From positions 310,001 through 374,000 of the forward strand of contig NZ_CANKYM010000002.1 in NCBI RefSeq assembly GCF_947488185.1: 64,000 bases of DNA, given 5' to 3'. Of this stretch, positions 18,030-27,768 are shown one piece after another (position 1 is the stretch's first letter; every line of letters starts with the position of its first letter). The translations under genes and the position numbers were made by a program. The stretch is from an uncultured Roseobacter sp. (GTDB lineage: Bacteria > Pseudomonadota > Alphaproteobacteria > Rhodobacterales > Rhodobacteraceae). Under the pieces are notes generated by a model. That model searched no databases. It saw only the letters and a program-made list of their open reading frames with translations, and was not told where the DNA came from.

Positions 18030-18338
18030 ATGACACGATTTAACAATTCTCTGCTGGTCTTGGCCGCGCTTACGGTGGCCGGATGCGGTGAGTTGGGTTC
18101 TGACAAAGCCTTTGACCGCGGGCCCGACTCCAAGGACTTGCTGGATCTGCAGGCAGGTATCTGGGTCGATCCCAATGGCTGTGATCACTGGATCATCGAC
18201 GACGGGATCGAAGGGTATCTCTCTGCCCGGCTTGATCGCAACACCGGCAAACCCGTGTGTTCCGGCGTTGCAGCACCAACCCAGACGGTGGGTGATTTCA
18301 AACGCGGTGGCACCGAGATCATCGGCGACCCGTTCTAA
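18030..18338 (+). CDS. Small lipoprotein sharing a module with the preceding OmpA-like protein
   Basis: A 102-residue lipoprotein starting MTRFNNSLLVLAALTVAGC, with lipobox LTVAGC and acylated cysteine C19. Residues 44-77 repeat the module of the upstream gene product: IWVDPNGCDHW, DDGIEGY and KPVC, with cysteines C51 and C77. Identity across the first 20 module residues is about two thirds and the cysteine spacing differs by one. It lacks an OmpA domain. It probably sits in the outer membrane beside the OmpA-like protein. The stop is followed by a strong terminator. Confidence 0.85.
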   Translation: MTRFNNSLLVLAALTVAGCGELGSDKAFDRGPDSKDLLDLQAGIWVDPNGCDHWIIDDGIEGYLSARLDRNTGKPVCSGVAAPTQTVGDFKRGGTEIIGDPF

Positions 18339-18363
18339 GACCGGATCGGTTTTGACATTTCGG

Positions 18364-18398
18364 GCATGGGCGGCACTTTCCCGCCTATGCTCTTTTTT
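18364..18398 (+). terminator. Rho-independent terminator after the OmpA/lipoprotein pair
   Basis: A 10-bp stem GCATGGGCGG / CCGCCTATGC with one G-T wobble and a 7-base loop, followed by TCTTTTTTG. It lies 26 bases after the lipoprotein stop and closes that two-gene unit before phoH. Confidence 0.85.
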
Positions 18399-18489
18399 GT
18401 TTCAAACCTGTGAATTCCATGTAGTTGCGCTTGCACCTGCCGCGCGGAATTGGCACCGTCAGGCATAGTTTAATCCTGAGGAACAGCGA

Positions 18490-19506
18490 TTGGCCGTCAG
18501 CGACCAGAGCCCGACAGACACAACAACCGCAGCGCCCGGTGGCACGGTTGAATTCCCGGACAACAGACTTCTGATCGATCTATGTGGTGCCTATGACGCC
18601 AATCTGGCGCTGATCGAAAAGGCGCTCGGGGTTCAGATCGTGCGCCGCGGCAACCAATTGGCCGTCGTCGGTAATGCGGACGCCCAAACCGATGCGATGC
18701 GGGTTTTGCACGCGCTCTATGCGCGTCTGGAGAGTGGTCGCGCGGTGGAGCCGGGCGATGTGGACCGCGAATTGCGCATGGGCCCCTTTGAAGAGGCAAC
18801 CGGCGTTCAGGACGGCGACCAGATGGAAATGCCCATCGGTAGCCGTGTCGAGATCCAGACCCGCAAGAAGCGTGTCGAGCCGCGCACGGATGCCCAGAAA
18901 GCCTATGTGCAGTCACTGTTTGACAATGAGCTGGCCTTTGGCATTGGCCCGGCGGGCACTGGCAAAACCTATTTGGCGGTGGCAGTTGGCGTGTCGATGT
19001 TCCTCACCGGCCATGTGGACAAGATCATCCTGTCCCGTCCGGCCGTGGAAGCGGGCGAGCGTCTGGGCTTTCTGCCCGGTGATATGAAAGACAAGGTCGA
19101 TCCCTACATGCAACCGCTCTACGACGCCCTGGGGGATTTTCTGCCGGGCAAGCAGTTGGCCAAGCTGATCGAGGAAAAGCAGATCGAGATCGCGCCGCTG
19201 GCCTTTATGCGAGGGCGCACGCTCAGCAACGCCTTTGTCGTGCTGGACGAGGCGCAGAATGCGACGTCGATGCAGATGAAGATGTTCCTGACCCGTCTCG
19301 GCGAAGGCTCGCGCATGGTGATCACCGGTGACCGGACGCAGATCGACCTGCCGCGCGGTGTCTCGTCAGGGCTGGCAGATGCGGAACGGCTGCTGAAAAC
19401 CATTCCCAAGATCAGCTTCAACTATTTCACCTCCAAGGACGTGGTGCGCCACCCGCTTGTCGCTGCCATCATCGAAGCCTACGAGGCGGAAACGCCGCCC
19501 GGGTGA
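18490..19506 (+). CDS. phoH: PhoH-family ATPase
   Basis: A 338-residue protein with TTG start and GAGGAA about 10 bases upstream. The N-terminal ~100 residues form a KH-like RNA-binding domain; the ATPase follows with Walker A GPAGTGKT near residues 156-163 and Walker [10 protein letters not shown] near 252-260. The phoH-ybeY-corC-lnt order that begins here is widely conserved and links PhoH to ribosome and RNA quality control. The ybeY gene starts 55 bases downstream. Confidence 0.93.
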   Translation: MAVSDQSPTDTTTAAPGGTVEFPDNRLLIDLCGAYDANLALIEKALGVQIVRRGNQLAVVGNADAQTDAMRVLHALYARLESGRAVEPGDVDRELRMGPFEEATGVQDGDQMEMPIGSRVEIQTRKKRVEPRTDAQKAYVQSLFDNELAFGIGPAGTGKTYLAVAVGVSMFLTGHVDKIILSRPAVEAGERLGFLPGDMKDKVDPYMQPLYDALGDFLPGKQLAKLIEEKQIEIAPLAFMRGRTLSNAFVVLDEAQNATSMQMKMFLTRLGEGSRMVITGDRTQIDLPRGVSSGLADAERLLKTIPKISFNYFTSKDVVRHPLVAAIIEAYEAETPPG

Positions 19507-19561
19507 GGGCCGGGCGGATGGCTGGGAGCCGAGGGGCGTGGTCCGGAACGGCGATGATCCG

Positions 19562-20059
19562 ATGATCGACATTCTGATTGATGACCCGCAATGGCAGGAG
19601 GTTCCGCTGGCGGATCTGGCCGAGCGCGCGATGGCGGAAACACTCCGCCACCTAGGCGTGCCGTCGGACCCCGTGAGCGTTTCGCTTTTGGCCTGCAATG
19701 ATGCGCGCATTGCCGAATTGAACGGCGCATTCCGTGACAAACCGGGGCCTACAAATATACTGAGCTGGCCCACCGAGGATCTCGCTGCCGAGGTCGCCGG
19801 CAAATCCCCGCTGATGCCCACGCCTGATTTTGACGGCTCCATGGAGCTTGGCGATGTCGCGATTGCCTATGAAACCTGCGCCCGTGAGGCCCGCGAATTC
19901 GGTAAATCACTGGACGATCACGTCACCCATCTTCTCGTTCACGGAATTTTGCATCTTTTCGGCTATGACCATATCCGTGACCCGGATGCTACGCTTATGC
20001 AGGGGTTGGAAACCGAAATACTTGGCAAACTGGGTCTGGATGACCCATATAGGAGTTGA
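19562..20059 (+). CDS. ybeY: Endoribonuclease YbeY (rRNA maturation factor)
   Basis: A 165-residue metalloprotein with the diagnostic zinc motif H-x3-H-x5-H as [11 protein letters not shown] near residues 125-135. YbeY takes part in 16S rRNA 3'-end processing and 70S quality control. I start at [11 protein letters not shown], the normal family N-terminus; an upstream in-frame start lies inside phoH. Next comes the CorC-like gene after 37 bases, in the conserved phoH-ybeY-corC-lnt order. Confidence 0.94.
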   Translation: MIDILIDDPQWQEVPLADLAERAMAETLRHLGVPSDPVSVSLLACNDARIAELNGAFRDKPGPTNILSWPTEDLAAEVAGKSPLMPTPDFDGSMELGDVAIAYETCAREAREFGKSLDDHVTHLLVHGILHLFGYDHIRDPDATLMQGLETEILGKLGLDDPYRS

Positions 20060-20096
20060 TCGGTCTACGTGCCGAGCCATTCTAGAACAGGACCCA

Positions 20097-20993
20097 ATGG
20101 GCGACAACGACGGACAATCTGACGCAGCGCACCGCGCGCATGTCGATACAGACACCTCTCCAGAACCGGAATCTTCCAGGCAAGGCGGCTTTTTAAGCCG
20201 CGTGATCGAAGCATTGAGTCCTGCGGAAAACGCTGAAGCGGCTCCCATACCGCCAGCACTTCAGATGCGCCCGCAAACCCACGGTATGATGAACCTGCGG
20301 CGCATGCGGGTGGAGGACGTTTCCGTCCCCAAAGCGGATATCACCGCGATCCCGACAACGGCCACGCTGGACGAGGTGGTGGCGATTTTCAAAGACAGCG
20401 GGTTGACCCGTCTGCCCGCTTTCGAAGGCACGCTGGATACGCCGATCGGTCTTTTGCACCTCAAGGATCTCGCGCTGACACACGGTTTCAACGGGGACAG
20501 CCACGATTTCGACCTGCGCGCCATGTTGCGGCCGTTGCTCTTTGTGCCACCCTCCATGACAATCGGCGTGCTGCTGACCAAGATGCAGGCGGAGCGGCGC
20601 CATATGGCGCTGGTGATCGATGAATATGGCGGGGTTGATGGCCTCGTCACCATCGAGGACCTGATCGAACAGGTGATCGGCGAGATCGAAGACGAGCACG
20701 ACGTGGACGAAGGGCTCTATTGGACCAAGGAGAAACCGGGGTGCTACCTGGCCCTGGCCAAAACACCGCTTGAGGATTTCGAGGCGGAGATCGGGCAATC
20801 GCTGACTGATCACGATGAGGTCGACGAGGAAGAGATCGACACATTGGGCGGGCTGGTCTTCATGTTGTCGGGCCGGGTTCCCGCGCGGGGCGAGGTTGTC
20901 ATCCACCCCGATGGGCCCGAATTCGAGGTGATCGATGCCGATCCGCGTCGCATAAAGCGCCTGCGGGTGCGCGCAGATACGCGTGGCCACTGA
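20097..20993 (+). CDS. corC: CBS-domain transporter-associated protein (CorC/HlyC family)
   Basis: A 298-residue soluble protein. A disordered acidic start is followed by two CBS domains (about residues 68-190; VEDVSVPKADITAIP and MALVIDEYGGVDGLVTIEDLIEQVIGE) and a C-terminal transporter-associated domain (about 215-290). CorC/YbeX proteins have been linked to magnesium and cobalt resistance and to ribosome maintenance. The ATG at 20097 fits the ybeY-corC gap; the frame stays open inside ybeY. Its TGA overlaps the lnt ATG (TGATG). Confidence 0.9.
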   Translation: MGDNDGQSDAAHRAHVDTDTSPEPESSRQGGFLSRVIEALSPAENAEAAPIPPALQMRPQTHGMMNLRRMRVEDVSVPKADITAIPTTATLDEVVAIFKDSGLTRLPAFEGTLDTPIGLLHLKDLALTHGFNGDSHDFDLRAMLRPLLFVPPSMTIGVLLTKMQAERRHMALVIDEYGGVDGLVTIEDLIEQVIGEIEDEHDVDEGLYWTKEKPGCYLALAKTPLEDFEAEIGQSLTDHDEVDEEEIDTLGGLVFMLSGRVPARGEVVIHPDGPEFEVIDADPRRIKRLRVRADTRGH

Positions 20994-22528
20994 TGGCAAG
21001 AGCTGGCTCCCGGGCCAGTAAACCATGGGGCTGGTATGCGCGGTTGCCACGCTGGGGCCGCGCCGCGATTGCGGCATTTGTCGGGGCTTTGGGGCCGCTG
21101 GGGCAGGCCCCATACGATCAGCCGCTGGTCATGCTACTGGTCTTCTCACTGGCCTTTTTGATGTTGCGACGGCAAAAGCACGCGCGCGACGCGGCTCTCG
21201 TTGGGTGGTGCTTTGGGATTGGTTATTTCAGCGTTGCGCTGATCTGGATTCTGCAACCTTTTCAGATTGACCCTGACAAACATGCATGGATGGCGCCGTT
21301 TGCCCTGCTCTTCATGAGCACCGGGCTTGCGCTCTTTTGGGCGGCGGCGTTTTGGGTGGCCCGTCTTTTGTCCAATCGCACATGGCCCCTGATCCTCACT
21401 TGGACGGCTACGGAAGTGTTGCGCGCCTACGTGCTGACGGGTTTTCCCTGGGCCAGCCCGGCGCAGGCCCTGGTGAATGGGGCCGCCGGGCAAGGTCTGG
21501 CCTGGGTTGGTCCGCATGGAGTCACACTCTGGTTGATGTCACTGGCATGGGCCTTGTCCTTTCCCGCCATCTATCGTCGCCGCCACGTCATGCGTTTGGG
21601 GCAGGCCGCACTTTTGGGAAGCGCTGCAGCCCTGTTCTATCTGCCACCCTCCGCGCCAGAGACACCACTAACCCCTCATTGGGTCCGGTTGGTGCAGCCC
21701 AATGCGGAGCAGCATCTCAAATGGCATCCTGAGCATGCCCGCGGTTTTTTTGACCGTCAGCTGGCGCTCACCGCTGCGCCACCAGAAACGGGTGCGGCGC
21801 AGCCTGATCTCACAATCTGGCCCGAAACGGCAATTCCATGGGTTTATCCCGACGCCGGAGGCGCGCTTGAGATGATTTCTGCTGCTGCGCGAGGAACACC
21901 AGTTGCGCTCGGCATGCTGCGGCAGCCGGGCGATGATCTATTCAACAGCATGGTTGTTCTGGATACTGCGGGACAAGCCGCCCAAATCTATGACAAGCAT
22001 CACCTTGTGCCTTTTGGTGAATACATCCCGCTGGCCAGTATCGCCGAACGGTTTGGGCTGACCGGGATGGCGCAGGTCTCGGCCACAGGATTTGCGCGCG
22101 GGCCCGGTGCGCGGACACTGGACTTTGGCCCGCTCGGGCGCGGTCTGCCGTTGATCTGCTATGAGGCTGTTTTTGCACATGACGTGAACGCAACCCCCGA
22201 CCGCCCCGATTTCATCATACAGATCACCAATGACGCATGGTTTGGCCGGGACGTCGGACCGCAACAGCATCTTGCACAGGCGCGCATGCGGGCGATTGAA
22301 CAGGGCGTGCCGCTGATGCGGGCGGCCAATACCGGGATATCGGCCATGATCGACCCTCGTGGTCGTGTGCTGACCAGCCTGCCTATGGGCGTGTCGGGCT
22401 TTCTGGATGCGCAACTTCCTGAATCACTGGAGCCCACCGTTTACAGTCGCACGGGCGATGGCCCCCTTACTCTTCTGTTGCTCATTGGACTCGTCGGCGC
22501 CGCTATCCGTCGTGCCGCGTCGAAATAG
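20993..22528 (+). CDS. lnt: Apolipoprotein N-acyltransferase
   Basis: A 511-residue inner-membrane enzyme with several N-terminal transmembrane helices, a nitrilase-like periplasmic domain and a final C-terminal helix (LTLLLLIGLVGAAI). The Glu-Lys-Cys triad is visible: glutamate in LTIWPETAIPW, lysine in YDKHHLVPFGEYIP, cysteine in LICYEAVF. Lnt adds the third acyl chain to lipoproteins and would modify products such as the lipoprotein at 18.0 kb. Last gene of the phoH-ybeY-corC-lnt unit. Confidence 0.95.
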   Translation: MARAGSRASKPWGWYARLPRWGRAAIAAFVGALGPLGQAPYDQPLVMLLVFSLAFLMLRRQKHARDAALVGWCFGIGYFSVALIWILQPFQIDPDKHAWMAPFALLFMSTGLALFWAAAFWVARLLSNRTWPLILTWTATEVLRAYVLTGFPWASPAQALVNGAAGQGLAWVGPHGVTLWLMSLAWALSFPAIYRRRHVMRLGQAALLGSAAALFYLPPSAPETPLTPHWVRLVQPNAEQHLKWHPEHARGFFDRQLALTAAPPETGAAQPDLTIWPETAIPWVYPDAGGALEMISAAARGTPVALGMLRQPGDDLFNSMVVLDTAGQAAQIYDKHHLVPFGEYIPLASIAERFGLTGMAQVSATGFARGPGARTLDFGPLGRGLPLICYEAVFAHDVNATPDRPDFIIQITNDAWFGRDVGPQQHLAQARMRAIEQGVPLMRAANTGISAMIDPRGRVLTSLPMGVSGFLDAQLPESLEPTVYSRTGDGPLTLLLLIGLVGAAIRRAASK

Positions 22529-22572
22529 CAATTGACGGTGCCTATCAGGGCACGTAAGCACGCGCGACCCAT

Positions 22573-22616
22573 GCCACAACGGCTTCCTGACGTGGCGTGA
22601 ATTTTTCATTGGAGCA
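22573..22616 (+). promoter_or_regulatory. SAM/SAH riboswitch controlling metK
   Basis: The RNA forms the small H-type pseudoknot of the SAM/SAH class. P1 is GCCAC (22573-22577) with GTGGC (22592-22596); the loop AACGGCTTCCTGAC carries GCTTCC (22582-22587), which pairs with GGAGC (22611-22615). The conserved strings ACAACGGCTTCCTG and TTGGAGCA match my recollection of the family. GGAG is also the Shine-Dalgarno sequence 6 bases before the metK ATG, so ligand binding should hide the ribosome site. The strand between P1 and the second helix is longer (12 bases) than in minimal members. Confidence 0.9.
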
Positions 22617-22620
22617 CTGC

Positions 22621-23802
22621 ATGTCCCGTAAAAACTATGTTTTCACTTCGGAATCCGTTTCCGAGGGTCACCCCGATAAAGTCTGCGACCGGATTTCCGA
22701 TGCCGTTCTGGACGCCTTTCTAGCCGCCGAGCCAGAAGCACGCGTTGCCGCCGAGACATTTGCCACCACGAACCGCGTTGTGATCGGTGGCGAAGTCGGG
22801 TTGTCGGACAAGGACGCGTTGAAAGATTACATGGGCCGGATCGAGGAGATCGCGCGCGCCTGCATCAAGGATATCGGGTACGAGCAGGACAAGTTTCACC
22901 ATGCGACCTGCGAAGTGACCAATCTGCTGCACGAGCAATCCGCCCATATTGCACAGGGTGTTGATGCCAGCGGCAACAAGGATGAGGGCGCGGGGGACCA
23001 GGGCATCATGTTCGGTTTTGCCACCAATGAGACGCCGGAATTGATGCCCGCGCCGATCCACTACGCCCACGCCGTTCTGCGACGCCTGGCCGAAGTGCGC
23101 AAGGACGGCACCGAACCGACCCTTCGGCCGGACGCCAAAAGCCAGCTGTCAGTGCGGTATGAAGACGGTCGCCCGGTGGGGGTGACCTCTATAGTGCTGT
23201 CCACGCAGCATGCGGATGAAAGCCAGACCTCCGAGGATATCCGCGCGATTGTTGAACCCTATATCCGTGAGGTTCTGCCACAAGGATGGATCACCGACGC
23301 AACCGAATGGTGGGTGAACCCCACTGGCACCTTCGTGATTGGCGGCCCGGACGGGGACGCGGGCCTGACGGGCCGCAAGATCATCGTGGACACCTATGGC
23401 GGCGCAGCGCCGCATGGGGGCGGTGCGTTCTCCGGGAAGGACCCGACCAAGGTGGATCGCTCGGCGGCCTATGTCGCGCGCTATCTTGCGAAGAACGTTG
23501 TCGCGTCGGGCATGGCAGAAAAATGCACAATCCAGCTCAGCTATGCGATTGGGGTCAGCAAACCACTATCGATCTACTGCGACACCTTTGGCACCGGGCA
23601 AGTGGATGACGCGGCGATTGAAAGTGCGATCGGCCAGACTATTGATCTGACACCACGGGGTATTCGTGAGCATCTGCAGTTGAACCGTCCGATCTATGCG
23701 CGCACCGCGGCCTATGGCCACTTTGGACGTGCGCCGGATCCGGATGGTGGGTTCAGTTGGGAGAAAACCGATCTGGTAGAAGCCCTGAAAGCGGCTGTCT
23801 AA
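22621..23802 (+). CDS. metK: S-adenosylmethionine synthase
   Basis: A 393-residue enzyme starting [20 protein letters not shown], with the methionine/ATP site residues in [19 protein letters not shown] and the glycine-rich loop [19 protein letters not shown]. It makes S-adenosylmethionine from methionine and ATP. The ATG at 22621 is fixed by GGAG at 22611-22614, which is part of the SAM/SAH riboswitch; an in-frame GTG at 22597 lies inside the riboswitch and is rejected. Expression is therefore predicted to fall when SAM or SAH accumulates. Confidence 0.97.
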   Translation: MSRKNYVFTSESVSEGHPDKVCDRISDAVLDAFLAAEPEARVAAETFATTNRVVIGGEVGLSDKDALKDYMGRIEEIARACIKDIGYEQDKFHHATCEVTNLLHEQSAHIAQGVDASGNKDEGAGDQGIMFGFATNETPELMPAPIHYAHAVLRRLAEVRKDGTEPTLRPDAKSQLSVRYEDGRPVGVTSIVLSTQHADESQTSEDIRAIVEPYIREVLPQGWITDATEWWVNPTGTFVIGGPDGDAGLTGRKIIVDTYGGAAPHGGGAFSGKDPTKVDRSAAYVARYLAKNVVASGMAEKCTIQLSYAIGVSKPLSIYCDTFGTGQVDDAAIESAIGQTIDLTPRGIREHLQLNRPIYARTAAYGHFGRAPDPDGGFSWEKTDLVEALKAAV

Positions 23803-23895
23803 AGGGCGCAGCTTTACCGGCAACAGGCGTGCGTGCTTCCTCAGGCGGCAGGCGCCTGTGATCCCTTCGGTTTGCCGGGGTCGCTTCTCCGGTGC

Positions 23896-24795
23896 TCAGT
23901 GCTTCCCAAACAGGCTTGGACGGGGTTTCCTCCCTGTCATGCTGGTTGCCGCGACACCGGCCTTTTGCGCAGCCTTGATACGTCGTGGCTGTGTCGCTGA
24001 CGCGCCGCTCTCCGGCACCGCCTGATTTGCAAACTCATTAACGATCACAGGAGGTTGCGCCGCGCTTGCCGTCGCAGAGTCAGACAGAGGTGCCCCTGAC
24101 AGGTCAGTGCCCTGATATTGCTCAAGATCGTCGAGGAACTCCCACAATCGCATACAGGAGTTTTCGATCCGGCCAAACCGCTCGCTTGTTTGATCTTCAC
24201 TGAGATTGGGGGCTTCGCGCAGGTCACGCAACTGACGCATTAACCGGCTCAGGACTGGTTTGATTTCATTTGCGCATTCGGTCGAAAATCGTTCCAGCAT
24301 CGCCTCTATTTGCTGACGTCTAACGTCTTGTGTTTCCATGCCGATGGAGAGCGAAGATTTCTGCAGTGCGTTAATCGTGGCTCTCTTGAAAGACGCAGGC
24401 GACAGATCATCCTTGGTGATGTAGTCGCTGCATCCGCGTTTGAGCGCTTCGATCGCAATCTCGCTTTGGCCATCGCCTGCAACCATGATGGTTGCAGCTT
24501 GCCTGTTTTTTGGATCAACGCGTATGGCATCCAGGGCCATCAGACCGTTCCCGTCCGGCAGATTGTAGTCAATGAGGATCAGGTCGAATTTATCTCGCTG
24601 GAGCATTGTGCCCATGCTCTCCAGCCTGTCAGCCTCCACAACATGGGTTTCGAACTCCAGCCCGTTGATCAGCCGTTTGAGCCGGGTGCGGTCAAATCGT
24701 TGGTCATCTACCACCAGAATACTGGCAAGCTTGGGAAGCTCTGCAGTTTCAGGACGCACTTTGGCGTGAATTCTTCCAATCTCGGCCACGGGCAC
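23896..24795 (-). CDS. Response regulator without a recognised output domain
   Basis: A 299-residue protein. Residues ~25-148 are a receiver domain: the acidic pair is D30/D31 (ILVVDDQRFDR), the phosphoacceptor is D76 (LILIDYNLPDGNG), and the lysine is in SDYITKDDLSP. The C-terminal half begins with a helical segment (residues ~155-225, EAMLERFSTECANEIKPVLSRLMRQLRDL) resembling a dimerisation or histidine-phosphotransfer-like helix pair, then a disordered Ala/Pro-rich tail ending in basic KPRPSLFGKH. No DNA-binding or cyclase domain and no kinase nearby. Convergent with metK. Confidence 0.8.
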   Translation of the reverse strand: MPVAEIGRIHAKVRPETAELPKLASILVVDDQRFDRTRLKRLINGLEFETHVVEADRLESMGTMLQRDKFDLILIDYNLPDGNGLMALDAIRVDPKNRQAATIMVAGDGQSEIAIEALKRGCSDYITKDDLSPASFKRATINALQKSSLSIGMETQDVRRQQIEAMLERFSTECANEIKPVLSRLMRQLRDLREAPNLSEDQTSERFGRIENSCMRLWEFLDDLEQYQGTDLSGAPLSDSATASAAQPPVIVNEFANQAVPESGASATQPRRIKAAQKAGVAATSMTGRKPRPSLFGKH

Positions 24796-24907
24796 ATCTC
24801 CTTTTAGGCAGAGGATGTGTAGGCGACCTGTCTTAATTCTTGATGAAACCCGATCAGTGCCCGGTCAGAGCGTTGCAGCAGAGCTCGGTCCGGGGTAGAG
24901 GCCGCGC

Positions 24908-25609
24908 ATGACGCACGAAAACAGACCCCGCAGAAACTTCTATGGCCGCCTCAAGGGGAAATCCCTGAAGCAGTCGCAAAAGGGCTATCTGGAAGAAGAT
25001 CTCGCCACCTTGTCACCCGGTGCGGTGAGTTGGGAGGACAATCCGGATCGGACGCCGATTGATCTGCAGCAGCTGTTTGACGGCAAGCCGGTCTGGCTGG
25101 AGATTGGGTTTGGCGGGGGTGAGCATATGGTGCACCAGGCAGCACAAAACCCGCAAGTCGGGCTGATCGGCGCGGAGCCCTACATCAACGGCGTCGCCAT
25201 GCTCCTGGGTAAAATCCGGCGGGCAGGCGTGTCGAACCTTGCTGTGCACCCCGGAGACGTGCGCGACCTTTTCGATGTCCTGCCGGATCAGTCCATCGAG
25301 CGCGCCTTCTTGCTCTATCCCGATCCCTGGCCCAAGACCCGGCACCATCGCCGCCGTTTCGTCACGCCGGAGCATTTGGAGCCATTGGCGCGGGTGCTCA
25401 AGCCCGGGTCGATTTTCCGCGTTGCAACGGACATCGAGGACTACGTGCGCCAGACCTTGGAAGAGGTGCCGCGCCAAGGCTTTGACTGGCTGGCTGAAAG
25501 ACCGCAGGATTGGCAGCAGCCCTGGGGGGATTGGCTGTCGACGCGCTATGAACAGAAAGCCCTGCGCGAAGGCCGTACGCCGCACTACCTGACTTTCCGC
25601 AGGCGCTAA
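24908..25609 (+). CDS. trmB: tRNA (guanine-N7-)-methyltransferase
   Basis: A 233-residue SAM methyltransferase. The SAM-binding loop is LEIGFGGGEH near residues 61-70, and the family-specific motif FLLYPDPWPKTRHHRRRFV lies around 133-151. TrmB makes m7G46 in tRNA variable loops. It is divergent from the response regulator gene and followed after 82 bases by aroA. Confidence 0.95.
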   Translation: MTHENRPRRNFYGRLKGKSLKQSQKGYLEEDLATLSPGAVSWEDNPDRTPIDLQQLFDGKPVWLEIGFGGGEHMVHQAAQNPQVGLIGAEPYINGVAMLLGKIRRAGVSNLAVHPGDVRDLFDVLPDQSIERAFLLYPDPWPKTRHHRRRFVTPEHLEPLARVLKPGSIFRVATDIEDYVRQTLEEVPRQGFDWLAERPQDWQQPWGDWLSTRYEQKALREGRTPHYLTFRRR

Positions 25610-25691
25610 CAGTCCGGGCGGCTAAAGGGCTGGACCCGGACAGAGACAGCGGCTAAGCCTCGCGGAACCTCTGACCGATACGAGAAGTCCC

Positions 25692-27044
25692 ATGTCCAGC
25701 CACGGTGCCCCTATTCCCATGACATCCCGCCCCTGTGGTCCGCTGAAGGGCGAAGCGCGGGTGCCGGGTGACAAGTCGATCTCGCACCGGTCGCTGATCC
25801 TCGGGGCGCTCTGCGTGGGCGAAACCGAGATCACCGGCCTGCTCGAAGGGCAGGACGTGCTGGACACGGCCAAGGCGATGCGGGCCTTTGGTGCTGAAGT
25901 CACCGATCACGGCGGCGGCAACTGGAGCGTTCATGGTGTCGGCGTGGGCGGCTTTGCCGAGCCTGAGCAAGTGATTGATTGCGGGAACTCCGGCACCGGT
26001 GTGCGGCTGATCATGGGAGCCATGGCCACCTCGCCGATTGCTGCGACCTTTACCGGTGACGCGTCCCTGAACGGACGGCCGATGGCGCGGGTGACCGACC
26101 CGCTGGCGCTTTTTGGCACGCAGGCCTTTGGCCGGGCAGGGGGGCGGTTGCCGATGACCATTCAGGGGGCTGCTGACCCGGTGCCTGTCACCTATACGGT
26201 GCCGGTTCCTTCGGCGCAGGTGAAATCGGCGGTGCTGCTGGCGGGGTTGAATGCGCCGGGCAAGACCGTGGTGATCGAAGCGGAAGCCACACGGGATCAC
26301 ACCGAACGCATGCTGGAAGGTTTCGGCGCCGAGATCACCGTGGAAGAGACCGATGAAGGCCGGGTGATCACCCTGACCGGCCAGCCGGAGCTCAAACCGC
26401 AAAAGATCGACGTGCCGCGCGATCCATCCTCTGCCGCATTCCCCGTTTGCGCCGCACTCATCGTGCCAGGGTCGGACGTGCTGGTGCCCGGCATCGGGCT
26501 CAACCCGACGCGCGCAGGTCTCTATACCACGCTGCGGGAGATGGGCGCGGATCTGACCTATGAGAATGAACGCACCGAAGGCGGCGAACCCGTCGCCGAC
26601 CTGCGCGCGCGCTTCTCTCCGGGTATGAAAGGCATCGAGGTGCCACCCGAGCGTGCGGCCAGCATGATCGATGAATACCCGGTTCTGTCCGTGGTGGCTG
26701 CTTTTGCGCAGGGCGAAACGGTGATGCGCGGCGTGAAAGAGCTGCGCGTCAAGGAAAGCGACCGGATTGATGCCATGGCCGTGGGGCTGCGTGCCAATGG
26801 GATCACCGTGGACGAAGGGCCGGACTGGTGGACCGTGACGGGGCTTGGCCACGGCAATGTACCGGGTGGGGCCACCTGCGCCAGCCATCTCGATCACCGG
26901 ATCGCGATGTCCTTCCTGATCCTCGGCATGGCCGCGCAGAAACCGGTGAGCGTGGATGACGGCGGCCCGATCGCCACCTCCTTCCCGATTTTCGAGCCGT
27001 TGATGTCCGAGCTGGGCGCGCATCTGGTGCGCGACAATGCATGA
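25692..27044 (+). CDS. aroA: 3-phosphoshikimate 1-carboxyvinyltransferase (EPSP synthase)
   Basis: A 450-residue shikimate-pathway enzyme. PEP and shikimate-3-phosphate site residues are in [46 protein letters not shown] and LRVKESDRI. The SAQVKSA and DHTERML patterns follow class II (CP4-like) rather than class I enzymes. The position that is Ala in the CP4 NAATG motif is Gly here (NSGTG). The ATG at 25692 gives a 9-residue longer start than MTSRPCG; either is possible. Its stop overlaps the cmk start by 4 bases. Confidence 0.95.
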   Translation: MSSHGAPIPMTSRPCGPLKGEARVPGDKSISHRSLILGALCVGETEITGLLEGQDVLDTAKAMRAFGAEVTDHGGGNWSVHGVGVGGFAEPEQVIDCGNSGTGVRLIMGAMATSPIAATFTGDASLNGRPMARVTDPLALFGTQAFGRAGGRLPMTIQGAADPVPVTYTVPVPSAQVKSAVLLAGLNAPGKTVVIEAEATRDHTERMLEGFGAEITVEETDEGRVITLTGQPELKPQKIDVPRDPSSAAFPVCAALIVPGSDVLVPGIGLNPTRAGLYTTLREMGADLTYENERTEGGEPVADLRARFSPGMKGIEVPPERAASMIDEYPVLSVVAAFAQGETVMRGVKELRVKESDRIDAMAVGLRANGITVDEGPDWWTVTGLGHGNVPGGATCASHLDHRIAMSFLILGMAAQKPVSVDDGGPIATSFPIFEPLMSELGAHLVRDNA

Positions 27045-27655
27045 GCGCGCCCTTCACCATAGCAATTGACGGGCCGGCCGCAGCAGGCAAGGGCACGATT
27101 TCCAAAGCCGTGGCCGCGCATTTCGGTTTTGCGCATCTGGATACCGGGCTGCTCTACCGGGCCGTCGGGGCCAAGCTGTTACTGGGCATGGACCCGATGG
27201 TTGCGGCGCGGACACTCACGGCAGAAGACCTTCAGGGTAGTGATTTGCGCAGTCCGGAGGTGGCGCAGGCCGCCAGCAAGGTCGCGGTGATCGGCGAGGT
27301 GCGCGATGCCCTTTTGGATTTCCAACGCAGCTTTGCGCGCCGGGCGGGTGGGGCGGTGCTGGACGGGCGCGACATCGGTACGGTGATTTGCCCCAACGCC
27401 GAGGCCAAACTCTTTGTCACGGCGCGCGCCGAGGTTCGGGCCGATAGACGCTTTGCCGAATTGAGCGCTGCAGGCGCTGGCATCAGCCCCGCGCAGGTGC
27501 TGGCAGATGTGAAAGAACGTGACGCACGGGACCGGGAGCGGGCGGCAGCGCCACTGATCCCGGCGCAGGATGCCGTGGAAATCGACACCTCCGACATGAG
27601 CATCGAAGACGCGATTGCCGCGGCAATCGCTGCCATCGAGGCACGCAGATCCTGA
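27041..27655 (+). CDS. cmk: Cytidylate kinase
   Basis: A 204-residue nucleoside monophosphate kinase with P-loop [17 protein letters not shown] at the start, the substrate segment [12 protein letters not shown] and [13 protein letters not shown], and lid residues [15 protein letters not shown]. It phosphorylates CMP and dCMP. The aroA-cmk-(small gene)-rpsA order is common in alphaproteobacteria; here three extra genes separate cmk from rpsA. Confidence 0.95.
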   Translation: MSAPFTIAIDGPAAAGKGTISKAVAAHFGFAHLDTGLLYRAVGAKLLLGMDPMVAARTLTAEDLQGSDLRSPEVAQAASKVAVIGEVRDALLDFQRSFARRAGGAVLDGRDIGTVICPNAEAKLFVTARAEVRADRRFAELSAAGAGISPAQVLADVKERDARDRERAAAPLIPAQDAVEIDTSDMSIEDAIAAAIAAIEARRS

Positions 27656-27768
27656 TACTGCGCGCGCTGCCGGGGTGAATATTGCAGGACGATCACCAAA
27701 GGGTGCTTGGTGTTTGACGCCATCCGGGTCTAGCCTTGAAGGTACAGACATCGCGAAAGGGCACTTCC

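Noticed and set aside
23842..23858. CAGGCG-GCAGG-CGCCTG hairpin after metK as a terminator
   Set aside because: The stem is only 6 bp and no T tract follows on either strand.
25653..27023. 456-codon open frame on the minus strand
   Set aside because: It is antisense to aroA, with the His/Gly/Arg-rich composition expected of the antisense frame of a GC-rich gene.
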